This document shows, in pieces, positions 23,420 through 32,575 of a stretch of 64,000 bases of DNA. Source of the stretch: J014 sp964486055. Lineage in GTDB: Bacteria; Acidobacteriota; Blastocatellia; Pyrinomonadales; Pyrinomonadaceae. The stretch lies in contig CAZALE010000001.1 in the NCBI GenBank assembly GCA_964486055.1, positions 186,001 to 250,000 of the forward strand. The letters are read 5' to 3'. Made by a program: the position numbers and the translations under genes. Numbering within the stretch: position 1 is the stretch's first letter; the number at the start of each line of letters is the position of its first letter. Under the pieces are notes generated by a model. It was not told the origin of the DNA and did no database searches. It was given only the letters and a program-made list of their open reading frames with translations.

Positions 23420-24870
23420 TTTTTCAAAGATGAGTTTATCATTCTAGCGGATAAAGAGAAAGAGTTCTTAATCTCCTGACGTTTTTTCTGAAGATTCTGC
23501 TTGTCGAAATTAGGAAGAATTATGTAGATGCTTGCGACTAAAATACCAATAATAGCTCCAATCAGAAATTTGTAGGGTTTTCTCGTGTTTATCCATGTGA
23601 AGTGAAAAACAAAAACTATCAGAACCAGCGAAATAGATATTAAGAAAGCTTTGTTTATGACAGGACCAAAGATTAAACCAATCGAATTTACTGTAAAGAA
23701 AGACTCTTCCGTTAGAAGCTTCATCCAAAGAGTATTGTGAGGATATTTAAATTCTGGCGGGACGATTGGAAGTGTAATAGCTGGTAGAAAGTTGAATAAA
23801 ACAGATAGAGCGAATAGAAATCCTAACCATAGATTTGATCTATCATAAAGCTCACCGTCAAAAAACGAGTCCATCATCAGCGGGAGAATTAGAACGAAGC
23901 CTTCTTGAATTGGGAAATTACTCTGTTTATTTTTAGAGCAAAAGTATGCTAAGCAGATTAAAATCAATGCGACTTTCACTTTATGTCTAGCTGTTTTTTT
24001 CTCGAATGATATGAGTAAGAGTAGAAGAGAAAAAAGCAGAATGGGTGAGTAGAAAAGCAAGCCATTTTGGGGTGATAACAAAAAGTCATAAAGATTTCTT
24101 GTTTTAAATGAGAATTCTGAAAACTCCATGAATATGTGTGCAAATATGGAGCCTGAAATCACGTATGAGTGGAAGAAAAGAATGATCAAAAATGGAGCAA
24201 GACCCAATGAGAAGGCCAAGATGCAAGGCATTTTTTCCTTCTTTTCTACGATGACGAGGCTGATGGCCAATATGATTATGAATATCAATGAATTGGTTGT
24301 GCAGTTCAAAGCTAGACCCGATAACAAACCTGCTAAAAAACAATTCCGTAGGAAGATTCTCTGTGGGTCATAAATCAAACGAAAAGAGAAATACATAAGG
24401 CAAGACGCTAAAACATAAGGAGTTAGAAGTAAAGAATAAATAAAGAGCGGATTGGCGAAAAGCAGTATACTAATTGAAAGCTCGTCAGCATCTTTCCTGA
24501 AAAGCCAATAAGCTAAGAAAATGATTGGTAAAGTGCAGAGAAAAAAACGCATCAAAAACCAGCCGAGAGACGGGTTTAGTGGGTCACGCATTATGAATTT
24601 AGTTATTATGTAAACTGGTATTCCTAAGATAGCAAGACCTGGCGGGTTCTGTGAGTATATTCGCTCATCCCGTCTCGAGATTTTTTCGTCTTTACCTATC
24701 AAACCCTCGGCCCAGCTTATATCAAAAGAAAAGCTTTGATATAGCGAAACGGTAGTTGCCCAAATTGCCAGTCCTTCTGTTTTATTGGCTTTAACGGGCA
24801 GGAAAGGCAATAGATAAACTGAAATAATCAGATATACTATGATCAGCCAGAGAGATCTATTTCCGTCCAC
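23407..24870 (-). CDS. Multi-pass membrane protein, GT-C glycosyltransferase-like
   Basis: 487 aa with about ten to twelve hydrophobic helices. The first loop holds acidic residues and a SQNPPGLAILGIPVY block, then a long run of helices with LLSPQNGLLFYSPILLFS, similar to polyprenol-phosphate-sugar (GT-C/ArnT-like) glycosyltransferases and acidobacterial hypothetical proteins. No catalytic DxD could be fixed with certainty. It would act on a periplasmic acceptor if this assignment is right. It is the middle gene of three overlapping minus-strand genes (14-base overlap upstream, 13 downstream). Moderately confident as a membrane protein, low as an enzyme. Confidence 0.6.
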   Translation of the reverse strand: MDGNRSLWLIIVYLIISVYLLPFLPVKANKTEGLAIWATTVSLYQSFSFDISWAEGLIGKDEKISRRDERIYSQNPPGLAILGIPVYIITKFIMRDPLNPSLGWFLMRFFLCTLPIIFLAYWLFRKDADELSISILLFANPLFIYSLLLTPYVLASCLMYFSFRLIYDPQRIFLRNCFLAGLLSGLALNCTTNSLIFIIILAISLVIVEKKEKMPCILAFSLGLAPFLIILFFHSYVISGSIFAHIFMEFSEFSFKTRNLYDFLLSPQNGLLFYSPILLFSLLLLLISFEKKTARHKVKVALILICLAYFCSKNKQSNFPIQEGFVLILPLMMDSFFDGELYDRSNLWLGFLFALSVLFNFLPAITLPIVPPEFKYPHNTLWMKLLTEESFFTVNSIGLIFGPVINKAFLISISLVLIVFVFHFTWINTRKPYKFLIGAIIGILVASIYIILPNFDKQNLQKKRQEIKNSFSLSARMINSSLKKCAS

Positions 24871-25666
24871 GATTTTGCTTCTCGATAACTTCTATCATGT
24901 TTTCTACTGCTGGTAGATCCTTATTGTTCATAGAGTAAGTTAATCTTTTGCCATGCAATCTGAAGGTTTTACCGTCCCACTTATAAAGAGATTTAGTGTA
25001 ATGGGTCGGACAACATATGGGCTCCTCGTCTCCTGTTATCTTCGCTGTTTCTATCTCACCAATAATGTATCTGTCCTGTCCGTAGAGCTCTATGGCAAGT
25101 AGCCCGTTTTCAAGATATATGTTCTTTAGCCCTCCGTCCGCACGATCGCCAGTCCTAAAATACCATAACAGCTGTGGCTTATCGCCGTTATTGTCCTTGA
25201 AGATATAAACTAGGTGCGGCATAGCGGAGCCTCCTGTCTCGATTTGCAGGATTACAACTGCCTCGTCTTTACCGTCGGAATCAATGTCAAGAAACTTGGT
25301 AGTTAAATAAGACAAACCGACTCTTTTTTCTTTTCCATTATTTTCTTCTGGCATTAGGATCGGACGTTTTCCATCTCTAATCTCAGCCTCTTTCGAATCG
25401 ATATCTTGCCATCCTCTAGGGAGGGGATAAGTAAAATTTTTGAAATCAAACCTGGCTATGGCCGAGTTAGGCGTCTCATTTTGTCCATTAAAAAGTTCGG
25501 CAATTAGAGGTGATACAGTCGAAGAAGTCGGAGTTCCGGATGCATTTTTATTCACCTCTACTTTTATCTCATTTAGAGTGTTGTTTTCTAATGAATCCGT
25601 CTTGCTTTTCTCTAAGCATGCAATAAGAGAAAAGCTGATCAGAATAACTAACGAAATATTCCTCAT
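24857..25666 (-). CDS. Lipoprotein with DxDxDG calcium-type motif
   Basis: 269 aa. A lipoprotein signal with lipobox LIAC (Cys17) is followed by a Ser/Thr/Asn linker. A domain with FLDIDSDGKDEAVV, an EF-hand-like calcium loop found in FG-GAP/VCBS-type proteins, and CCPTHYTKSLYKW (paired Cys that may be disulphide linked) follows. No enzyme family recognised. It begins the three-gene minus-strand operon with the membrane protein and radical SAM gene, sharing a 14-base overlap with the next gene. Probably anchored to the inner or outer membrane. Function unknown. Confidence 0.65.
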   Translation of the reverse strand: MRNISLVILISFSLIACLEKSKTDSLENNTLNEIKVEVNKNASGTPTSSTVSPLIAELFNGQNETPNSAIARFDFKNFTYPLPRGWQDIDSKEAEIRDGKRPILMPEENNGKEKRVGLSYLTTKFLDIDSDGKDEAVVILQIETGGSAMPHLVYIFKDNNGDKPQLLWYFRTGDRADGGLKNIYLENGLLAIELYGQDRYIIGEIETAKITGDEEPICCPTHYTKSLYKWDGKTFRLHGKRLTYSMNNKDLPAVENMIEVIEKQNRGRK

Positions 25667-25785
25667 GACGATTTAATGCAAGAAGCAGATAAATTTAACT
25701 TACATTTTATTTCACGATGACGTCCATTAACAAAACTAGATTTAATGTAAATCTAAAAGTAATTCAGTTTATACCGACAGATTTA

Positions 25786-25814
25786 TTGACAACAGGTAAT
25801 AAAGTTTGTACACT
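25786..25814 (+). promoter_or_regulatory. Sigma-70 promoter of the FG-GAP gene
   Basis: TTGACA (25786-25791), a 17-base spacer and TACACT (25809-25814), with a start site expected near 25821. The downstream aaaggagag and ATG at 25845 fit. Confidence 0.7.
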
Positions 25815-25844
25815 TAGTCAAATTTCTGAAAGGAGAGAAGAGAC

Positions 25845-27587
25845 ATGATCAAAAGAAAGATTTTTTTATTAATTTGGTCACTAACAATGACTCTACAGCT
25901 TAGTGCTCAGGTTATCTATGACAATGGTGGGCTAGCCACAGGTGCTGTATCTAAATCTGGTGTTGCGGCACCTTCCGGCACGCAATGGAGTGAGGTTCAG
26001 AATAACTCCTTCGATACAAGTTCTTCGAATACAACTGCTGGAGTAGGATGCCAATTAATAGGCACTACAACCAATAATAGATGTGCAGATGATTTTGTTG
26101 TCCCTGCGGGACAGACCTGGACCATAACTGGAGTAATTGTTTTCGCTTATCAAACTGGCTACTCTGGCACTACAAGTCCATTCACCGCCGCGAATCTGAG
26201 AATTTGGAATGGATTTCCAGAGGCTCCTGGTAGCACAGTCGTGTTTGGTGACACCACTACCAACCGTTTGAGTTCCTCTAGCAATTCTGGCTTGTATAGA
26301 ATATTCAATAGTTTGTATCCATCTCCTGGTAGCACGCCGGGAACTACAAGAATAATTTGGCAAAATAACATAGCTGTTTCACCTGCATTGTCACTCCCAG
26401 CAGGTCATTACTGGATTGATTTTCAATTGGATGCTGGAGCGAGTGGCAATTTTACTCCTACCACGACAATAGTAGGAATAAGAGGTACACCTGTCATGAA
26501 TGCGATCCAAAAAATAGGGACTACGGGGGCGTGGACTCCATTAGTGGATACAGGTAATCCATCTACTGCTCCTGATTACCCGATGGATTTCCCATTTAAG
26601 CTAACTGGCTCAATTTCTACGAGCGGAAGACCAGCGCGTTCTAAAGTCTTGGATTTTGATGGAGATAACAAGACAGATTACGTCGTAATTCGTTCTGCCA
26701 GCTCGACAAGTCAATCTACTTGGTATTTGTCTAATAGCCTGGGTGGCTCAACAGCTGTCAATTGGGGTTTGGGTGTTGGATTTTCCACTGGCGATAGGGC
26801 AGTTCCTGCTGACTATGATGGAGATGGTAAGACAGACATAGCCGTTTGGAGACCGGGACCTGCTACAGTTGCAGCCTTCTATATATTGAGAAGTTCAAAT
26901 AGTACTCTGCGCGTAGAGCAATTTGGTCAAACGGGAGATGACCCAACAGTTGTTGATGATTACGATGGAGATGGAAAAGCAGATGTAGCTGTTTACAGAG
27001 ATGGCGGCAGTGGACAGAGCTTCTTCTATTATCGCGGAAGCTTGAATAATCCAGCTGGTGGTACGACTTTCATCCCCTGGGGCATAGGAGGTGATAGACC
27101 TGTACCGGGCGATTACGATGGTGATGGTAAAGCTGATCCGACAGTAGTAAGAAACTCCAGCGGAGCAGCTGTGGTTTACAGTCGTTTGTCTGGAGGAGGA
27201 GTTAGGATAACTAATTTTGGCTTGTTCAGTGATAAATTTGCACCTGGTGACTACGATGGTGATGGTAAGACAGACTTATGTGTAGTCAGATCAGGCGCCT
27301 CAGGTTTAGAGTGGTATGTCTTAAGGAGCACTAACGGTGTTATTTTTGGAAGTTTCTCCGCAAATTATTTTGGTTTCGGAGTTGGCGCCAGCGATTACAT
27401 TGTACAAGGGGACTATGATGGAGATGGTAGAACCGATTTTGCAGTATGGAGATCTGGTTCATCCTCAGATAGCGGGTATTTTTATGTAGTTCCTACACTC
27501 AGCGCGCTTACCGCATTCAAGTGGGGCAACAGCTCTACATCACTTACTCCACCAGACTATCCTGCCGCTAATTACAACGTCCATTGA
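25845..27587 (+). CDS. Secreted FG-GAP/VCBS repeat protein
   Basis: 580 aa exported protein with a 22-residue signal peptide (ending LSAQV). Residues 30-260 form a unique beta-rich domain. Residues 268-575 contain six DxDGDxxxD calcium-binding repeats (DFDGDNKTD near 268, then DYDGDGKTD-type loops near 322, 372, 423, 469 and 523), each followed by a hydrophobic strand. They probably form a beta-propeller of FG-GAP type, as in many acidobacterial surface proteins. Binding to matrix or polysaccharide is plausible but unproven. There is no C-terminal anchor. It is monocistronic with its own promoter and terminator. Confidence 0.85.
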   Translation: MIKRKIFLLIWSLTMTLQLSAQVIYDNGGLATGAVSKSGVAAPSGTQWSEVQNNSFDTSSSNTTAGVGCQLIGTTTNNRCADDFVVPAGQTWTITGVIVFAYQTGYSGTTSPFTAANLRIWNGFPEAPGSTVVFGDTTTNRLSSSSNSGLYRIFNSLYPSPGSTPGTTRIIWQNNIAVSPALSLPAGHYWIDFQLDAGASGNFTPTTTIVGIRGTPVMNAIQKIGTTGAWTPLVDTGNPSTAPDYPMDFPFKLTGSISTSGRPARSKVLDFDGDNKTDYVVIRSASSTSQSTWYLSNSLGGSTAVNWGLGVGFSTGDRAVPADYDGDGKTDIAVWRPGPATVAAFYILRSSNSTLRVEQFGQTGDDPTVVDDYDGDGKADVAVYRDGGSGQSFFYYRGSLNNPAGGTTFIPWGIGGDRPVPGDYDGDGKADPTVVRNSSGAAVVYSRLSGGGVRITNFGLFSDKFAPGDYDGDGKTDLCVVRSGASGLEWYVLRSTNGVIFGSFSANYFGFGVGASDYIVQGDYDGDGRTDFAVWRSGSSSDSGYFYVVPTLSALTAFKWGNSSTSLTPPDYPAANYNVH

Positions 27588-27600
27588 GACTCTCAACTAT

Positions 27601-27640
27601 CCTAGCTCCGCGATACCCTCGTGGAGCTAGGCTTACTTTT
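27601..27640 (+). terminator. Terminator of the FG-GAP gene
   Basis: CCTAGCTCC (27601-27609) pairs with GGAGCTAGG (27623-27631). Four further inner pairs extend the stem to 13 with a five-base loop, and a CTTACTTTT tail follows. The rest of the gap before the next gene (to 27910) holds only the promoter listed next. Confidence 0.85.
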
Positions 27641-27862
27641 AAAAACCAAATTCCAGAATAGATCTCTTAAAATATCCAGATACAAGCATGTTGATTAACT
27701 AGCCAGTGTCTGCCTTCGGATTCTTCTCTTTATCACTTATCGATAGATGTAGATGAGATCAATCTACTCTGTGCGAGTATGAACGGCTAGTTAAAAGGCA
27801 ATCTAACTTTCATTGGAAAAAGTTTTTATTGATGATGATTTTCTCTTTGAAAATGAAATTTT

Positions 27863-27892
27863 TTGATATACAATTGGTCATAAAGTTATAAC
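27863..27892 (+). promoter_or_regulatory. Possible promoter of the hydantoinase-B-like gene
   Basis: TTGATA (27863-27868), an 18-base spacer and TATAAC (27887-27892). The start site would be about ten bases before the ATG at 27911, giving a very short leader that still includes the ggagg ribosome-binding site. This is weaker evidence than for the FG-GAP promoter. Confidence 0.4.
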
Positions 27893-27910
27893 AAAAAAAT
27901 GGAGGCGCGA

Positions 27911-29806
27911 ATGATAGACAAGATTACATTAGACATAATCGAGAACGCATTGAGGAATGCCAGAGAGGAGATGGATGCTGTTTTGTTTCGTTCGGCTATG
28001 TCGCCGGTTATACGCGAGCAGCATGATGGCTTTCCCATGATTTGCACTCCAGATGGCAGGATGGTCGTTGGGCAATTTGGTTCCTACATAAGAGGATTTT
28101 TAGACAATTGGAAGCGAGACATAAACGAAGGAGACGTTTTTCTCACTTCCGATCCATATAGTTGTGGAGGCGCCATCTCACACATTAATGATTGGATGGT
28201 TTTAATGCCAATCTATTACGAAGGCGAATTAGTTGGTTGGGGGTCTCAATTTGGACACACTGTGGATATAGGCGGTCCTGTTGCTGGTAGTCTTCCGACT
28301 GATGCGGATACCATTTTTGGCGAGGGAACGAGAATTCCCCCAGTGAAGCTTTTCGATAAGGGGAGGCTCAATGAAGATGTATTAAATCTTATACTTGCAA
28401 ATTCTCGCGTCCCAACAATGAATTATTTCGACCTCATGGCTATAGTAGCTGCATGCAGAACAGCAGAGAAAAGAGTGAAGGAACTCTGTAACAGATTTGG
28501 TAAAGCCACCTATTTAGAAGCTTGTGAGGCACTTTTGCAAAGAACCTACGATGCGATGAGTAGGTTAATCGTTCAGAATCTTCCCGAAACTCCGCTAGAG
28601 TTTGAGGATTTTGTTGATGATGATGGAAGAGGCAATGGACCATTTAAGATGAAACTAAAGATTTACAGGAAAGGCAATGAAGCATATTTTGACTGGACTG
28701 GAACCGATCCGCAAGCTCCGGGTCCGATTAACTTTTATTTGAATGAGGAAATGTTCAAGATGTTTATAGGTGTGTATTTGATAATGGTCTTTGATCCTCA
28801 GATTTTGTTTAATGACGGTTTCTATCCATTGCTTCATGTGACGATACCTGAGAGAAGTTTATTACAGCCTAAATTTCCAGCCGCGTTAGGATGCAGAACC
28901 CATGCTCTTGCTAGGCTATTCGATGTGCTAGGAGGTGCTTTAGGTAAAGGCGCACCAGAGCTTGCAACTGCGGCCGGCTACGGGACATCACCTTATCTAC
29001 TCTACAATGGTTATGATGAAAATGGTGAGTTTTTCCATCTTATGGAAATAACATATGGCGGTATTCCGGGAAGGCCAGTCGGCGACGGCATGGATGCTCA
29101 CTCTTGGTGGCCGCTTTTCCAGAACATTCCTACCGAATACCTTGAAAGTTACTATCCAATAACAGTTCTTGAATATGGCAGTCTACCTGATTCTGGTGGT
29201 GCTGGTTATCATCGTGGTGGAAATGGAGTGCACAAGGTTTATCGATTTGAGGTCGATGGCGAGATTGCAATTCATGATGACCGAGAACGCTCCAAACCAT
29301 GGGGAATTATGGGAGGACTACCAGGGGAAAATTCGCGGAAAAAGCTAATAAGAACAGATGGTACTGAGGTGAATTTACCCTCGAAAATCTCTCGTATTCC
29401 GGTCAAAAAAGGCGATATATTGATCTATCAGACTGCTGGTGGAGGAGGCTGGAAAGATCCATTAGAGCGTCCTGCGGAGTGGGTACAAAAGGATGTCAGA
29501 AACGGATTAGTTTCACTTGAAAAGGCAAGAACTGATTATGGTGTAGTGTTGCGTCCAGAGGATTTATCGATAGATCATGAGGCTACTGAGGCATTACGAA
29601 AGGAAGCGAAGGAAAAACGTGGAGAGGTGCCACTTTTCACTTTTGGTGAGATACCCGAGCCAATAGGAATCGTAGCCGAATGGTATCGCACTCGCTCCGA
29701 AAGAGACAAGGTTGAAAAGATAGTCGCCATGAAAGATAGCATCATTGCCGCTGAACGTCCTCACGATCAGCATACGGGTACGGGATCTACATTTCTTCCT
29801 GTGTAG
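27911..29806 (+). CDS. Hydantoinase B / 5-oxoprolinase-like protein (HyuB family)
   Basis: 631 aa. The N-terminus ITLDIIENALRNAREEMD with SDPYSCGGAISHINDW and FGHTVDIGG are characteristic of the HyuB subunit of ATP-dependent N-methylhydantoinases and 5-oxoprolinases. GRRT-like LGCRTHALARLFDVL and GGNGVHKVYRFEVDGE are later blocks. These enzymes open cyclic ureides or lactams; they normally need the HyuA partner, which is not present upstream or downstream. ATG 27911 is preferred because ggagg sits five bases before it; the ATG at 27899 has no such site. The next gene is an amidase that fits the same pathway. Confidence 0.85.
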   Translation: MIDKITLDIIENALRNAREEMDAVLFRSAMSPVIREQHDGFPMICTPDGRMVVGQFGSYIRGFLDNWKRDINEGDVFLTSDPYSCGGAISHINDWMVLMPIYYEGELVGWGSQFGHTVDIGGPVAGSLPTDADTIFGEGTRIPPVKLFDKGRLNEDVLNLILANSRVPTMNYFDLMAIVAACRTAEKRVKELCNRFGKATYLEACEALLQRTYDAMSRLIVQNLPETPLEFEDFVDDDGRGNGPFKMKLKIYRKGNEAYFDWTGTDPQAPGPINFYLNEEMFKMFIGVYLIMVFDPQILFNDGFYPLLHVTIPERSLLQPKFPAALGCRTHALARLFDVLGGALGKGAPELATAAGYGTSPYLLYNGYDENGEFFHLMEITYGGIPGRPVGDGMDAHSWWPLFQNIPTEYLESYYPITVLEYGSLPDSGGAGYHRGGNGVHKVYRFEVDGEIAIHDDRERSKPWGIMGGLPGENSRKKLIRTDGTEVNLPSKISRIPVKKGDILIYQTAGGGGWKDPLERPAEWVQKDVRNGLVSLEKARTDYGVVLRPEDLSIDHEATEALRKEAKEKRGEVPLFTFGEIPEPIGIVAEWYRTRSERDKVEKIVAMKDSIIAAERPHDQHTGTGSTFLPV

Positions 29807-29813
29807 GTCTGAA

Positions 29814-29849
29814 GGAGCCGGAAGTCATAATTCCTCATACTCCGGCTCC
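29814..29849 (+). terminator. Hairpin between the HyuB-like and amidase genes
   Basis: GGAGCCGGA (29814-29822) pairs perfectly with TCCGGCTCC (29841-29849) around an 18-base loop, with only a weak T-rich tail. It starts eight bases after the stop and may attenuate or stabilise the two-gene transcript. Confidence 0.45.
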
Positions 29850-29872
29850 CTCTCATTCGATTTAAAAATGCT

Positions 29873-30517
29873 ATGATCGATGAGCTTGCTTTTTATGCAG
29901 AGAAGGGGTTTGCGAATCGCATAGGCTTTGGTAGGAAGCCAGCTCTATTGATAATTGATTTCATAAAAGGATTTACAGATTCTACCTGTCCGTTGGGAGC
30001 AAATTTTGATTCTCAGGTTATTACCACAGGCAGATTGTTATCCATTTTCAGGAATAAAAACCTACCTGTTCATTTCACCACTACAGTTTATGATGAGGCA
30101 ATGATATCGGCCGGGGTGTTTATAAAGAAAGTGCCAAGCCTGCGATTCTTAAGGCAGGGCTCAGAATGGGTTGAAATTGATAAGAGACTTACTCCGGTAG
30201 CAGGGGAGGTAGTATGGCAGAAACAATATGCATCTGCCTTTTTTGGAACATCACTTTCTTCAGCTCTTATGGCTCAAAGTGTAGACACCATACTAATCGC
30301 TGGTTGCACCACCTCTGGTTGTATAAGAGCTACTGCCGTTGACTCCTGCCAACATGGCTTTAGGACTATAGTTGTAAGACAATGTGTAGGAGATCGTTTA
30401 GAGTCAGCCCATGAAGCTAACCTTTTTGATCTTGACGCCAAGTATGCAGACGTTGTAAATGTTGAAGAGGTATTTAAATATCTAGATAGCCTTTCTCTGG
30501 ATGTTGGCAACTGCTAG
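29873..30517 (+). CDS. Isochorismatase-family amidase, N-carbamoylsarcosine-type
   Basis: 214 aa. The cysteine-hydrolase triad is complete: D29 in LLIIDF, K117 in VVWQKQYASAFFG and C150 in GCTTSGCIRATAVD. The K-C spacing (33) equals that of N-carbamoylsarcosine amidohydrolase, and the GCTTSGC motif is typical. The enzyme would hydrolyse an N-carbamoyl group (releasing CO2 and NH3), the step after hydantoin ring opening. It follows the HyuB-like gene, which supports a cyclic ureide pathway. The precise substrate is uncertain; nicotinamidase and pyrazinamidase are alternatives with lower likelihood. Confidence 0.82.
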   Translation: MIDELAFYAEKGFANRIGFGRKPALLIIDFIKGFTDSTCPLGANFDSQVITTGRLLSIFRNKNLPVHFTTTVYDEAMISAGVFIKKVPSLRFLRQGSEWVEIDKRLTPVAGEVVWQKQYASAFFGTSLSSALMAQSVDTILIAGCTTSGCIRATAVDSCQHGFRTIVVRQCVGDRLESAHEANLFDLDAKYADVVNVEEVFKYLDSLSLDVGNC

Positions 30518-30544
30518 AATCATTCATGGTAACAGGGCTCAAAA

Positions 30545-31057
30545 ATGAATTATCTGTCAAATAATCAAAGAAAAAAGGCAAAAAGGCTTATTCTTTTATT
30601 TTTTGCGGGCAGTCTCTTAATAACTTTAATTTGGAACGTAGCAATTGTTACAGCTCCTATAGCTAAAGCTAATGGTTCAGACTATCTAGCAAACTTAATT
30701 TATTCTCTCTTCGCTCACACCTGTCATCAGATAGACTCTCGCTCATTTCATTTATATGGTTTTCAGCTTGCCGTTTGCGCTCGATGCTTTGGTTTTTACG
30801 TTGGATTATTATCTAGCCTTTTAATTTATCCTTTTGTTAAATCCATAGATGAAATTAAAACAATAAATCCACTCTGGCTAATTGGATTTTTGATACTTTC
30901 AGGTTTGGATTGGGGACTTGGAGTATTGGGAATCATGGAGAACACTCATCTATCTAGATTCGTAACAGCCTTTTTACTAGGTTTTGTTTGTGTATTTTAT
31001 GTAATCCCCACATTATCTGAGATGACATGTTACTTTATCTATCAGAACAAGATTTAA
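30545..31057 (+). CDS. DUF2085 membrane protein
   Basis: 170 aa with four predicted membrane helices. The family signature is present: FAHTCHQIDSRSFHLYG (His and Cys residues) and CARCFGFYVG, so a metal or haem site in the membrane is possible. No function is known for the family. It starts 27 bases after the amidase gene, so it could be a third member of that transcript. The 3' end overlaps the convergent rsmI by 23 bases. Confidence 0.82.
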   Translation: MNYLSNNQRKKAKRLILLFFAGSLLITLIWNVAIVTAPIAKANGSDYLANLIYSLFAHTCHQIDSRSFHLYGFQLAVCARCFGFYVGLLSSLLIYPFVKSIDEIKTINPLWLIGFLILSGLDWGLGVLGIMENTHLSRFVTAFLLGFVCVFYVIPTLSEMTCYFIYQNKI

Positions 31058-31892
31058 ATCTTTGAAATATTTTATAAACCTCTGATTTTCTGATGTTGAA
31101 TTTCTTCGCTGCTTCTTTCATCGCTTTTTTTCTATCCGTTCCTGACTCTTGCAATGAATTTACGTACTTGCAAATTTCTTTTTCTAAGACCTCGGAATCT
31201 TCGATGAAAAAGCACTGACCTTCATTGGCCCGATCTATCAGTAGAACTATCTCGCCTTTTAGTGTCATGGTTTTTTCAATTAGCTCATGGAGAGACCCAT
31301 CTATGACTTCTTCATGAATTTTAGTTATCTCTCTAACTACGGCGGCTTTTCTGTTTCCTAAAATCTGTAAACAATCCCTCAAAGAAGAGGCTAATCTATG
31401 GGGGGCCTCATAGAAACACAGTGTAGCAGGGATATATTTTATTTTTTCTAGATATTTACGACGATCTGATTTCTTTGATGGTAGAAAACCAGCAAAGAAT
31501 ATGGTGTCAGTTGGCAACCCGGAGATCAGCAGCGCACTTATGAAAGCAATTGGTCCGGGTATCACAGCTAATCTTAACCCAGTTTGACGAATCTTTTTAA
31601 CTATCTTATAACCTGGATCTGAGATGGCTGGCATTCCAGCGTCAGAAACCAATGCGATTGATTTTCCAGCGAGTAAGTGTCCTATTAACTCTTCGGTCCT
31701 TTGTAGCTCGTTGTGCTCGTGATAACTTATTAACTTTTTACCTTTGATCCCATAGTGGTTGAGCAACTTACGAGTATGGCGAGTATCTTCACAGGCTATC
31801 AGATCCACCTCTGCGAGGGTCTCTAAGGCTCTTAATGAGATGTCTTTAAGATTACCGATTGGAGTCCCCACCAAATATAATGTCCCGTTCAT
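31035..31892 (-). CDS. rsmI: 16S rRNA 2'-O-ribose C1402 methyltransferase
   Basis: SAM-dependent enzyme that methylates the ribose of C1402 in the decoding centre. 285 aa. The SAM-binding TP-methylase fold begins TLYLVGTPIGNLKDISLRAL, then CEDTRHTRKLLNHY, LVSDAGMPAISDPGY, PGPIAFISALLISGLP and GFLPSKKSDR, all standard for RsmI. The C-terminal extension (about 220-285) has a helical domain typical of longer family members. The paired RsmH gene is not in the window. Its promoter would lie between the secreted-protein terminator and its start. It converges with the DUF2085 gene. Confidence 0.95.
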   Translation of the reverse strand: MNGTLYLVGTPIGNLKDISLRALETLAEVDLIACEDTRHTRKLLNHYGIKGKKLISYHEHNELQRTEELIGHLLAGKSIALVSDAGMPAISDPGYKIVKKIRQTGLRLAVIPGPIAFISALLISGLPTDTIFFAGFLPSKKSDRRKYLEKIKYIPATLCFYEAPHRLASSLRDCLQILGNRKAAVVREITKIHEEVIDGSLHELIEKTMTLKGEIVLLIDRANEGQCFFIEDSEVLEKEICKYVNSLQESGTDRKKAMKEAAKKFNIRKSEVYKIFQRFKSCSDR

Positions 31893-31919
31893 CTCAGAGA
31901 AAAGAATAACAAAAAAATA

Positions 31920-31951
31920 AAAAAGCCTGAATCAATCGATTCAGGCTTTTT
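31920..31951 (-). terminator. Terminator of the small secreted-protein gene
   Basis: GCCTGAATC/GATTCAGGC (31925-31933 with 31938-31946), a tetraloop and flanking A5/T5 tracts that can extend the stem to 14 pairs. It works on both strands but is placed 22 bases after the stop of the minus-strand gene. Confidence 0.85.
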
Positions 31952-31972
31952 CAGTGAAGATTCATTTGCTAT

Positions 31973-32575
31973 TTAGAAGGGTCTCACTAAATCATCTCGG
32001 CCGCGTCCTTTGCGCTTCTTAGGAAAGTCTTCATCATTTCTAGGATATTTTTTAACATCGTCCTTGTAAGAACGATTTCCCCGATTACGGCGAGTTCTGT
32101 CATCGTTGTAATAGGCGTATATGTTTGCCAATCTATTCAAGTCTTCCCTTATTCTATTCCAATCTTTCTGAGTGCTTCGACTGATTGGATAGCTGTATAT
32201 GACGGAGTCTATTTGCTGACCCAGGTTTAGAACTCTTTGCGCCTCGTAATAGCTTCTTCCGAGATCTCGACTAGAACTGTAAACGTCCTCTAGTCTATCT
32301 GCAGCCCTCTCGAAATCCCTCGCGAGTGAGATCAGATAATCATCTTTCTTCCATCCATAATCTTTCCTGTCTAGATCTCTTCTGACTCTGCGCTCGAATT
32401 CATCGCTTCTGGTCTCAAGTCTCTTTATTGTCGATAAAACACGCCCGCGATTGTAATCATTGTCATCACGCCAATAACCGTCTGTATTCCACTGACCAAA
32501 TCCATCACTTGGCAAAAAGGCAAGAGCCATTAGAATCAATGTTACGATTGCTAAGAATTTTTCAAATTTTGTCAT
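31973..32575 (-). CDS. Secreted charged helical protein of unknown function
   Basis: 200 aa. A signal peptide of about 28 residues ends SDGFGQ. The mature part is rich in Arg/Asp/Tyr and forms helices with heptad-like spacing (RVLSTIKRLETRSDEFERRV, DYLISLARDFERAADRLED). The C-terminal 40 residues are strongly basic (RRNRGNRSYKDD, KKRKGRGRDD). I do not recognise a family, although similar Arg/Asp-rich secreted proteins occur in Acidobacteria. Shine-Dalgarno aaggagat is present on the minus strand. It is monocistronic with its own terminator. Confidence 0.7.
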   Translation of the reverse strand: MTKFEKFLAIVTLILMALAFLPSDGFGQWNTDGYWRDDNDYNRGRVLSTIKRLETRSDEFERRVRRDLDRKDYGWKKDDYLISLARDFERAADRLEDVYSSSRDLGRSYYEAQRVLNLGQQIDSVIYSYPISRSTQKDWNRIREDLNRLANIYAYYNDDRTRRNRGNRSYKDDVKKYPRNDEDFPKKRKGRGRDDLVRPF

